DNA of 55,961 nt. It comes from Flavobacteriaceae bacterium (GTDB lineage: Bacteria > Bacteroidota > Bacteroidia > Flavobacteriales > Flavobacteriaceae). The notes beneath the pieces are model-generated. The model had not been told where the DNA came from, ran no database searches, and saw only the letters and a list, made by a program, of their open reading frames with translations. Below are positions 43,924-51,060 of the stretch, piece after piece (positions within the stretch are counted from its first letter, which is position 1; each line of letters opens with the position of its first letter). The translations under genes were made by a program, and so were the position numbers. The stretch is from assembly GCA_018646605.1 (NCBI GenBank), contig JABGUL010000025.1:1-55961 (forward strand), read 5' to 3'.

Positions 43924-45063
43924 ATGATCAGAAAGCAACAAAATCGAATAGCTCTTGGCTGTTTCTTTTTTTTATGTGGTTTTTGTTTTTCAACCTGGGC
44001 ATCTCGAATACCAACCATTATGACTTTATTTGAAATGAATGAAGCGCAACTGGGTAGTTTCCTTTTTATTTTACCCATCAGTTCTTTAATTGGTTTGCCG
44101 CTATCTGCATGGATAGTTTCTATGTTTGATAGTCGTTACCTTTTGTTTTTTGGATTTCTTCTATTTGCCACTGCTCTTTTTGGGATTGGAGTTTCAGGAC
44201 AAATAGAGCACCTGATTTTTGCAGTTGCTCTATTTGCTTTAGGACTTAGGGCAATTAATATTTCTATGAATACTCAGGCGATTCAATTACAAAAACTATA
44301 CAAGAAAAAAATCAATGGAAAATTTCATGGATTTTGGAGTTTAGGAGGGCTTTGCGGTTTGATATTTGCAACCTTAATTATAAATTTAAAAATTACTATC
44401 GGCTATCATTTGGGACTGGTAGCTATTGTTTCAATTTTTGTTTGTTTTGTGGCGTATTTCTATTTGTTAAGAAATGACAAAGAATCAACTGGAAATAAAT
44501 TACAATTTGGGAAACCTGATAATTTCATTTTGTATACGGGTTTAGTGGTTTTTTCTGCTGCAGTTTGCGAAGGGGGAATTTATGATTGGAGTAGTGTTTA
44601 TTTCCGTGAAGTTGTTGGTGCTGAATTGTTTACTTTGAGTTATTTAGTTTTTATGATTTCGATGACTATTTCTCGATTTTTTACGGATCAAATTATCACA
44701 AAAATCGGAATGCCCAAGTTATTTGTCTTTAGTGCAGGTGTTATTATTTTGGGAGTCAGTATCTTAATATTATTCCCTTATTTCTATACCGCTTTACTTG
44801 GGTTTTTTATTGCTGGTTTTGGTGTTGCTTCTATTTTTCCAATGGCTTTTTTGTTGGCAGGTCAATCAAAAAAGTATGCCCCCGGAATGGCAATATCAAT
44901 TGTAGGAACCTATTCAACTTTAGGCGTTTTAATAGCCCCTCCTTTTATTGGATATCTAGCACATGTTTTTAACTTAAATAAGGCTTTTTTATTTTTTATA
45001 GCAGCAGCGTTACTCCTGTTGTATTTTTCAAGAAAAGCTTTTTTTTATTTGGAGAAGCAATAA
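43924..45063 (+). CDS. Major facilitator superfamily transporter, YbjJ-like
   Basis: A 379-aa inner-membrane transporter with 10-12 hydrophobic helices. The N-terminus (RIALGCFFFLCGFCFSTWAS, then RIPTIMTLFEMNEAQLGSFL) is like the YbjJ/fucose-permease-related group. The second half has YDWSSVYFREVVGA and ISRFFTDQIITKIGMPKL, the latter a diverged form of the loop motif between helices. The substrate is unknown. Its position, divergent from a secreted sugar oxidoreductase, makes a sugar or sugar-derived substrate plausible. No signal of damage. Confidence 0.88.
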   Translation: MIRKQQNRIALGCFFFLCGFCFSTWASRIPTIMTLFEMNEAQLGSFLFILPISSLIGLPLSAWIVSMFDSRYLLFFGFLLFATALFGIGVSGQIEHLIFAVALFALGLRAINISMNTQAIQLQKLYKKKINGKFHGFWSLGGLCGLIFATLIINLKITIGYHLGLVAIVSIFVCFVAYFYLLRNDKESTGNKLQFGKPDNFILYTGLVVFSAAVCEGGIYDWSSVYFREVVGAELFTLSYLVFMISMTISRFFTDQIITKIGMPKLFVFSAGVIILGVSILILFPYFYTALLGFFIAGFGVASIFPMAFLLAGQSKKYAPGMAISIVGTYSTLGVLIAPPFIGYLAHVFNLNKAFLFFIAAALLLLYFSRKAFFYLEKQ

Positions 45064-45204
45064 TTTTTTAAACTAACCTTCGTAAAATCTTGCTTTTTTA
45101 CTTTATCATTATAAATGAGTGCTTTAATGAAATCTAAAATAGATTCAAAGGGTATGGTTTTTGGTAGAGTATTATTATTCTAAAATATATCTAAAATAAA
45201 TCAA

Positions 45205-45621
45205 ATGAAAAAATGCCTAATCTTTACCTTTTTAATAGTATCAACTCTTATATATAGTCAAAGGGGTAAGACAGGTGATAAAACGTTTCTCAATAGATTT
45301 CCTTCAGAGGTCTTTAATGAAGTCTCTAGTGCATCCTTAAAAATGATAAATGAAGTAGATCATGATATTATTGTTTTAATTCGTGATCAAGAGAAGAATT
45401 ATTTGCGTCATGTTTACATTCGTAATAATGAAAGTTATACTTTCAAAGAGTTACCTATAACTCGATTATTCGTTCAGTTTAAGGCTAAAGATTTTTTTTA
45501 TGAGGATAAAGAGCGGACGGTTATCAATTTTGGTGAAAAACACACATTTAATTTTTTCTTTGATCCAACTCAGATACAGAACTATATTAAAATTTCTGAG
45601 GAAGAATTTTTTAAACCATAG
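45205..45621 (+). CDS. Small exported protein of unknown function
   Basis: A 138-aa protein with a signal peptide (about residues 1-18, cut after IYS or YSQ). The mature part (KTFLNRFPSEVFNEVSSASL, then DHDIIVLIRDQEKNYLRHVYIRNN) looks like a single beta-sandwich with alternating hydrophobic residues. I do not recognise a family; proteins of this size with the DIIVLIRD/YIRNNESYTFKELP pattern occur as uncharacterised secreted proteins in flavobacteria. It lies between the MFS gene and a 57-aa reading frame, after 141 nt without any clear coding content. Confidence 0.65.
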   Translation: MKKCLIFTFLIVSTLIYSQRGKTGDKTFLNRFPSEVFNEVSSASLKMINEVDHDIIVLIRDQEKNYLRHVYIRNNESYTFKELPITRLFVQFKAKDFFYEDKERTVINFGEKHTFNFFFDPTQIQNYIKISEEEFFKP

Positions 45622-45685
45622 ATTTTATTTAAAATTAGTTCTAAATAATTTTTTTTATTATTTTAATTGTCCAATTTTTATATCA

Positions 45686-45859
45686 ATGCCAAAAAGAATT
45701 CTAAATTTTGAATTTCCTTACGGAATTTCCACTATCTATGTAGATGGAAAGCGGTATAATCGTGAAGAGTTTTATAAGGCTCAACAACTTGAAAAAAGAA
45801 GGAACAGCAATACAGGTAAGTTTCAGTCTAAATTAAATGTAAGTGTCAAGCATTACTAA
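45686..45859 (+). CDS. Possible 57-aa small protein
   Basis: ATG 45686 opens 57 codons (MPKRILNFEFPYGISTIYVD, then GKRYNREEFYKAQQLEKRRN, then a short basic tail). The composition is protein-like: a beta-hairpin-like start with FEFPYGISTIYVDGKRY, then a basic helix. It is 64 nt after the stop of the secreted protein. The same frame is open back to 45500, but that part overlaps the preceding gene and looks like a shadow. It may be a small nucleic-acid-binding protein or a chance frame. No homologue is recognised. Confidence 0.4.
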   Translation: MPKRILNFEFPYGISTIYVDGKRYNREEFYKAQQLEKRRNSNTGKFQSKLNVSVKHY

Positions 45860-45882
45860 ATTTAGAAATCTCCTCTTCTTAT

Positions 45883-46797
45883 TTATAAGTCTTCAAGTTC
45901 ATATCTAACATAAGCAAATTCAAGTCCGTCTGGACTCCAAGAGGGTACGTTTATAGTTCCCTGTCCTCCATAGAATACGTCTGTTAAGTCTTTAATTTTT
46001 TTAGTTTCAAGGTCAATTAAACGTAATTTAACCGCTCTTCCAAAAGGGTGTTTGTCTTCTTGGTTTTCAATGTAACTAATTAATACTGCTTGGCTATTGT
46101 TTGGGGATATATGAGCAAACCAATTAGAATAGTTATCAAATGTCATTTGTTCTGCCTGAGTTCCATCGGGTTTCATTCTCCAAATTTGCATTTGCTTAGT
46201 TCTGAAGGAGTTGAAGTATATATACATTCCATCTGGTGAGTATTCCGGTCCATCATCTAGCCCCTCTGTAGAAGTCAAACGGATTTCTTCCCCACCATCA
46301 ACATTCATTTTATATACATCATAATTTCCATTTCGCTCTGCACAATAAACGATATCCTTCCCATCTGGGGAAACACCATGCCAGTAGGAGGGAGTTTTTG
46401 GGGTTATTTGAACTGGAACACCTCCTTCTGCAGCTACCTTGTATATGTAGGAAGTGTGACTTTTATCTTCTTTTTTTCCGCTAGAAATGAATACTGTTTT
46501 TCCATCAAAACTATAACCATGATCATTATTGCATTTAGTAATTTGATCTGCATCTAAAATTCCTAATCGTTCTCCTTCTAAACTAATTTTTTCAAGTTTG
46601 CCATTGCTATTTATAAGTAAAGCCTTTTCATTAACAATCCAATTTGGAGCTTCAAAATGGCGTTTTTCTTTTAATATCAATTTTGAAAGTCCAGTTTCAA
46701 TATTATAGAGGTATAAATTACTAATCACCTTTTTTCCTTCAGGAATTTGTGCCTGTAGACTTAACGTTAGTAAAAAGGAAAAAAATATATTTTTCAT
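45883..46797 (-). CDS. Exported TolB-like (PD40) beta-propeller protein
   Basis: A 304-aa exported protein with a signal peptide (about residues 1-16, cut after LQA). It has repeated WD40-like/PD40 blades: YSFDGKTVFISSGKK, YWHGVSPDGKDIVYCAERNG, EYSPDGMYIYFNSFR, HISPNNSQAVLISY and SWSPDGLEFAYVRYEL. The blades resemble the C-terminal propeller of TolB and related components, but the TolB N-terminal domain is missing. It starts 26 nt after the esterase-like gene on the same strand, so both may be co-expressed. A binding role or a lactonase-like role is possible; no catalytic site is clear. Confidence 0.85.
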   Translation of the reverse strand: MKNIFFSFLLTLSLQAQIPEGKKVISNLYLYNIETGLSKLILKEKRHFEAPNWIVNEKALLINSNGKLEKISLEGERLGILDADQITKCNNDHGYSFDGKTVFISSGKKEDKSHTSYIYKVAAEGGVPVQITPKTPSYWHGVSPDGKDIVYCAERNGNYDVYKMNVDGGEEIRLTSTEGLDDGPEYSPDGMYIYFNSFRTKQMQIWRMKPDGTQAEQMTFDNYSNWFAHISPNNSQAVLISYIENQEDKHPFGRAVKLRLIDLETKKIKDLTDVFYGGQGTINVPSWSPDGLEFAYVRYELEDL

Positions 46798-46823
46798 ATT
46801 CTAATTTTAATTCATTTACTATT

Positions 46824-48122
46824 CTAATTTGGTTCTTCGTGAAGTAATTCTAAACCTACAGAAGTTCTGGGTAAAAATCCTTCCCATGGTTCTTGTGATG
46901 AAAGTTTTTCGGTATCAATATAAATATCATAGGTTTTTATATTTTTCAGTTTGATCCCTAAAAATGCGGTAATAAAATGCTGATTGATATTATTTATTCG
47001 CCGCTGATCCCATACTGAATCTGCATAGCGTAAATATTCATCAAGGTGTAGCCCAGGATTATTTGCCATTGCCGGTGGCGGATTTGGTGCTATATTATGT
47101 CTTGCATTTTCATAAGTTAGAAGATATCTTTCACTATTTATGGCCCCTTTAAAAATAGCTTTAATTCCTTTTTCATAACCTGAAATATCATCTTTACTAC
47201 CTGCAATATAAAACGTTGGAATTTTTATTCCAGCCAATCCCTCAGCATCCCAAACACCACGCTCCATTCCCCATGGCGCCATTGCTACGATAGCTTTAAT
47301 TCTTGTGTCAAAGGACTTTATAAATTCAGGATTTCCTGTCATGCGTTTTTGTAATGCATTATTGCCTTTGGACATGCTTGAGAAGAATCCCGCAGCCATT
47401 TTGCTATACCCTCCGCCAGCAACATTAAGAGCACCATATCCTCCCATAGAATATCCAATCAATCCTGTACTATTTGCATTAACAAGTCCTTTAAGAAATG
47501 AGCTTGAATCTTTGCTTAAACGATCTATTGCATTCAAAATGAATAAATCATCAAGGGAACGGTTTAATAGTGTGCTGTTAAAACCCGCTGCATCTCTAAA
47601 AGTAGAATCTGTATGATCTATAGCAACAACTACATAGCCTTTGGAAGCTAAATTTTCTGTTAAATAGCTCATCAAATAACGAGATCCTGTATATCCATGC
47701 GAGACAATCAGTAAAGGATATGGACCATCTGATATATTGGTTTTAGCATCTCTTAATGCCCTTCCTTTAAATGTAAAAGGAATGATAGGTCTTTCGGGGC
47801 TATTAAAATTACCCAATACTTCCTCATAAATAACATCTTGATTTTGTTCCTCAGAAAGTGAAGCAGGATACCATAATTCTATTGTTAGAGGACGATCATA
47901 AATCGAATCTTTGTCTTTTTTAGAATTTAAAACATCAATTTGCTTAGGGTTAATTAAATGAAGGGTTTTTACACCTACTTTATAATCACCCCTTGAAGAT
48001 AAAGCAGGGGCATCTGGTAATTTATCTCCATAAACAAAAGCTGTTTCTTGATTTTGGGCGTTTACGTCAAAAAGTAATATGAGTAATGTAATTAGTGTAG
48101 TCAAGTAATTTTTAAATGGCAT
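46824..48122 (-). CDS. Exported dienelactone-hydrolase-like/PAF-acetylhydrolase-like esterase
   Basis: A 432-aa exported alpha/beta hydrolase with signal peptide (about residues 1-22, cut after NAQ). The lipase-type nucleophile elbow is GYSMGGYG (about residue 225), the Asp is in YIAGSKDD (about 306), and the His in ENARHNIAP (about 343). Before these come LLIVSHGYTGSRYLMSYLTE and VAIDHTDSTF, as in COG4188 predicted dienelactone hydrolases and bacterial PAF-acetylhydrolase relatives. The full triad is present. It is the first gene of a two-gene group with the TolB-like propeller. The ester substrate is unknown. Confidence 0.87.
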   Translation of the reverse strand: MPFKNYLTTLITLLILLFDVNAQNQETAFVYGDKLPDAPALSSRGDYKVGVKTLHLINPKQIDVLNSKKDKDSIYDRPLTIELWYPASLSEEQNQDVIYEEVLGNFNSPERPIIPFTFKGRALRDAKTNISDGPYPLLIVSHGYTGSRYLMSYLTENLASKGYVVVAIDHTDSTFRDAAGFNSTLLNRSLDDLFILNAIDRLSKDSSSFLKGLVNANSTGLIGYSMGGYGALNVAGGGYSKMAAGFFSSMSKGNNALQKRMTGNPEFIKSFDTRIKAIVAMAPWGMERGVWDAEGLAGIKIPTFYIAGSKDDISGYEKGIKAIFKGAINSERYLLTYENARHNIAPNPPPAMANNPGLHLDEYLRYADSVWDQRRINNINQHFITAFLGIKLKNIKTYDIYIDTEKLSSQEPWEGFLPRTSVGLELLHEEPN

Positions 48123-48248
48123 AATAGAGTGTTTTATTAAGGAAATTTTAAATAAATGAGTTGGAATTCTATATAAATTTACAATTTAATTTTTCACATA
48201 AATTGAACTTTTAATTTAATTTTATTTTAATTCAAATCATTAATGATC

Positions 48249-48281
48249 TTGCAATAAATTATTTGAAATTTATTATATTTG
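48249..48281 (+). promoter_or_regulatory. Candidate promoter of the partner-switch/cyclase operon
   Basis: TTG (48249-48251), 22 nt, then TATATTTG (48274-48281). The -7 box is a perfect match and the spacing is at the upper limit. The leader of about 80 nt to ATG 48371 is AT-rich and shows no strong hairpin. The 248-nt space from 48123 to 48370 otherwise holds nothing recognisable. Confidence 0.5.
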
Positions 48282-48370
48282 GTTGCATAATCATTTACCA
48301 ATAATTGAATACAATCCTGTTTTATTTATTGATAATTCGATTTATAAGTAAACTATAAATTTATATCCAT

Positions 48371-48796
48371 ATGAATAAAGCACCAACGGTAGAGCTCAAA
48401 CTACCCATAATAAAGGACATGGAGTTGATTGCCACTCAAACTTCTGAGGTTGTATCAAAGCACATGAGTCTGACTGATGATCAATCGGGCGAAATTTCAA
48501 TGGCTTTAATTGAAGCTTGTATAAATGCATTTGAACATTCCGAAACGAAAAATGAAGTTTATATTCATTTTATTATCTCTGATAATGAGCTTACAATTAA
48601 AGTAATTGATAAGGGGAAAGGGTTTGATGCATCCAAAATTAAGATTCCAGAAATTGAAAATAAGATCAACACCAACGAAAGAAAAAGAGGGTGGGGACTG
48701 ATGTTAATTAAAGAATTAATGGATTCTGTAGATTTTGAATCAGATCACACAGGAACGACACTTACAATGGTTAAAAAAAAGGATAGCAATGAGTAA
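48371..48796 (+). CDS. RsbW-like anti-sigma kinase (HATPase_c_2)
   Basis: A 141-aa serine kinase/anti-sigma factor of the GHKL fold. The N box is IEACINAFEHSE with Glu48 and Asn52, the G1 box is IDKGKGFD (Asp80, Gly84), and the G2 box is RKRGWGLMLIKELMD (about 110-124). These residues make a catalytic kinase of the SpoIIAB/RsbW type likely. It should phosphorylate the STAS protein encoded next, whose gene overlaps its end by 8 nt. In classic systems the same kinase binds a sigma factor; no SigB or SigF-type sigma gene is present here. The cyclase encoded further on may be the true output. The gene is the first of a three-gene operon. Confidence 0.92.
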   Translation: MNKAPTVELKLPIIKDMELIATQTSEVVSKHMSLTDDQSGEISMALIEACINAFEHSETKNEVYIHFIISDNELTIKVIDKGKGFDASKIKIPEIENKINTNERKRGWGLMLIKELMDSVDFESDHTGTTLTMVKKKDSNE

Positions 48797-49130
48797 AGTT
48801 ACAAATACGAAAATAGTAGAGGATATAGTTGTAATTGCAACAGAAGGATATCTTAATAAAGACTTAGGAGAAGAGATTCAAAATATTGCACAAAAGTATA
48901 TTGACGATGGGAGTAGTATTTTTCTTATTAATTTGAAAGATTCTAAAATTGTAAATAGTATTGGTGCTTCTATACTTATTGAGTTGATTGAACAACTTCA
49001 AGATATTGATGGACAACTTGTCTTTTGTGATCTTGCTCCAATTATAGAGAAGACCTTCAAAATAATGGGGCTCACAAAATACTGTAAAGTATATCCCACA
49101 GAAGATGAGGCAGTAAAAGAACTGGCTTAA
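48789..49130 (+). CDS. STAS-domain anti-anti-sigma-like protein
   Basis: A 113-aa single STAS domain, as in SpoIIAA/RsbV. The start is ATG 48789 (MSKVTNTKIVEDIVVIATEG), which lies inside the end of the kinase gene. The frame is open back to 48735, but that would add 18 residues without match. The conserved phosphorylation loop, normally DSxG, reads KIVNSIGASIL with Ser57 as the likely phosphorylation site; the usual Asp before it is Asn56. A Q-rich segment then follows (EQLQDIDGQLVFCDL). It should be phosphorylated by the RsbW-like kinase and dephosphorylated by a PP2C phosphatase. The propeller phosphatase encoded at 51057 is a candidate. Confidence 0.92.
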   Translation: MSKVTNTKIVEDIVVIATEGYLNKDLGEEIQNIAQKYIDDGSSIFLINLKDSKIVNSIGASILIELIEQLQDIDGQLVFCDLAPIIEKTFKIMGLTKYCKVYPTEDEAVKELA

Positions 49131-49134
49131 TTTG

Positions 49135-51060
49135 ATGAAAAACTTAGCGGATTTTTTATTTGAATTTATTCAACAACCTTCTCTTTTAACCAAGATTAGT
49201 TTTTTGAAAAATGAAGCAGGATTTGAAGATATACAATTCCTGTTTTTTTCAAAAAAAACCTTAGTAAAATCCCTAGGTATTCATTCTTTTTCATACGTTG
49301 ATAAAAAGTCTTTAGATTTTGATTATGTGGACTCTATTATTGAGGATCAACACGATGAGATATATTTGAATTCGAATGAAACAATTGCTGTTTCTATAAC
49401 TATTGAATCAAAATCAATTGGCTTTATTACTGCTCCCACTATTTTAAATTCTAAAGAAACAAAAGTTGTTTTAAAGACATTAAAAAAGTTAATAGAGAGC
49501 GAGCTTATTCAAAAGAAACTTGAAAGCCAACTTCGGGATAGAAACAAAGAACTTAGTTATAAGTTACTGGAGATAGAATCACTGATTGACGTAACTAATA
49601 TTATAAATGATCAAGATTCAGAACTAGAGATTCTTTTTGAAAATTTATTAATAACGATTTTATCAACCCTAAATGCATCTAAGGGAATGATACTTCTAAA
49701 GGATCCTAAGACAGACTTTTTTAATGTAAGCTCAAGTTTTAATCTTAGTAAAGAAGAACTCCCTTCTAAGATAATTAGAATAACCAAGGGAGTCTTAAAG
49801 GATATTAATGAGACTAAAAAATCATTGATCATAGACAATCCGGAGGAATATCCTCTACTTAAATTTTCAAAGAAAAATATTCTTATAAGCCCTCTTATTA
49901 ATCAAAATGAATTGGTAGGAGTAATCCTGTTGGCTGATAAAGAGAGTAGGGCTGGCCTTGAGCGTTTTATCCAACAAGAACTTAGGCTTTTTGATAACTT
50001 GTCCAAAAAAGTGAGCTTGGCTTATGACAACATTCGTTTGATTGATTCTCTACAAAGTTCAAATAAATTAGTGGATAACATAATGACTTCCATTACTACA
50101 GGGATAATAAAAATTGATGTATTGGGTGAGTTGGAATACGTAAACCACTCTGCCAAAAAAATATTTGGCTTTGAAGAAGAGTTGATTCTTAACAATCACT
50201 ATTTCATGGTTTTTCAGAAAAATCCACATTTGGTTAATTTAATTGAAAAAGCTGAAAATGATACAAATAAAGTACTCCAAGAGGAAAATGTTAAGATTGA
50301 AAATGAATTAGATGAATCCCATGAAGTAAATCTTACCCTTTCCACTGTTTATGATGAAAACAATAATCCCTCAGGACTTGTGTTTTCATTTGAAGATTTA
50401 TCAGGAATCAATAAGATCAAATCTACTTTCAAGAAATATGTTTCTGAAAATATAGTTGATGAATTACTAAAAAATGAAACCTCTTTAGAATTAGGAGGGA
50501 GTCAAAATGAAGTATGTATATTATTCTGTGATATTAGAGGCTTTACATCAATGTCCGAAAAGATGAAGCCTAATGAAGTTGTTTATTTACTTAATCATTA
50601 CTTTGATGCTATGATTGAGGTAGTCTTTAATCATAATGGCACATTAGATAAGATTATAGGTGATGAACTTATGGTTCTTTATGGTGTTCCTCTTAAAAAT
50701 GAGAACGATGCTCAGGGTGCTGTAAATTCTGCAATTGCAATGTTTGAGGCCCTTAAAAAGTTTAATATTGAAATGGAGCAGCAGAATTATCCTGCCTTGG
50801 AAATAGGGATTGGAATAAATTATGGCAAAGTAGTTTGTGGTAATATAGGATCAGAAAGGCAAATGAATTATACCGTTATAGGAGATCACGTGAATTTAGC
50901 TGCACGTCTTTGCTCTCATGCGAAACCGGGTGAAATTGTTATTTCTTCTTCAGTGATTGAAAAGTTATCTTCAAAAGAAGACTTTATCCAGCAAAAGCCC
51001 ATTTTCGTTAAGGGAAAGAAAAATGAAATCCCAATATGGATTTTAAAAGCCAAAACTTAG
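49135..51060 (+). CDS. GAF-PAS class III adenylyl cyclase
   Basis: A 641-aa protein from ATG 49135 (TTG 49132 would add one Met). It has an N-terminal region (1-150) with a coiled coil at about 123-150, a GAF domain (about 155-300), a PAS domain (about 315-435) and a class III cyclase catalytic domain (about 455-635). Catalytic metal ligands are Asp466 (FCDIRGFT) and Asp510 (IIGDELMVLYG), with Asn587 and Arg591 in VNLAARL. The purine-recognising residues are Lys506 and Thr580 (MNYTVIGD), the class IIIb pair typical of ATP-specific, often bicarbonate-stimulated cyclases. No membrane helix is present. It lies 4 nt after the STAS gene. The last 4 nt overlap the stop of the propeller-phosphatase gene. 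Confidence 0.93.
   Translation: MKNLADFLFEFIQQPSLLTKISFLKNEAGFEDIQFLFFSKKTLVKSLGIHSFSYVDKKSLDFDYVDSIIEDQHDEIYLNSNETIAVSITIESKSIGFITAPTILNSKETKVVLKTLKKLIESELIQKKLESQLRDRNKELSYKLLEIESLIDVTNIINDQDSELEILFENLLITILSTLNASKGMILLKDPKTDFFNVSSSFNLSKEELPSKIIRITKGVLKDINETKKSLIIDNPEEYPLLKFSKKNILISPLINQNELVGVILLADKESRAGLERFIQQELRLFDNLSKKVSLAYDNIRLIDSLQSSNKLVDNIMTSITTGIIKIDVLGELEYVNHSAKKIFGFEEELILNNHYFMVFQKNPHLVNLIEKAENDTNKVLQEENVKIENELDESHEVNLTLSTVYDENNNPSGLVFSFEDLSGINKIKSTFKKYVSENIVDELLKNETSLELGGSQNEVCILFCDIRGFTSMSEKMKPNEVVYLLNHYFDAMIEVVFNHNGTLDKIIGDELMVLYGVPLKNENDAQGAVNSAIAMFEALKKFNIEMEQQNYPALEIGIGINYGKVVCGNIGSERQMNYTVIGDHVNLAARLCSHAKPGEIVISSSVIEKLSSKEDFIQQKPIFVKGKKNEIPIWILKAKT

Noticed and set aside
45500-45685. 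N-terminal extension of the 57-aa frame back to 45500
   Set aside because: This part overlaps the end of the 138-aa secreted protein in another frame and has no protein-like pattern, so only the part from 45686 was kept.
48735-48788. Upstream ATG of the STAS gene
   Set aside because: It adds 18 residues that lie fully inside the kinase gene; the STAS fold begins at the later ATG.
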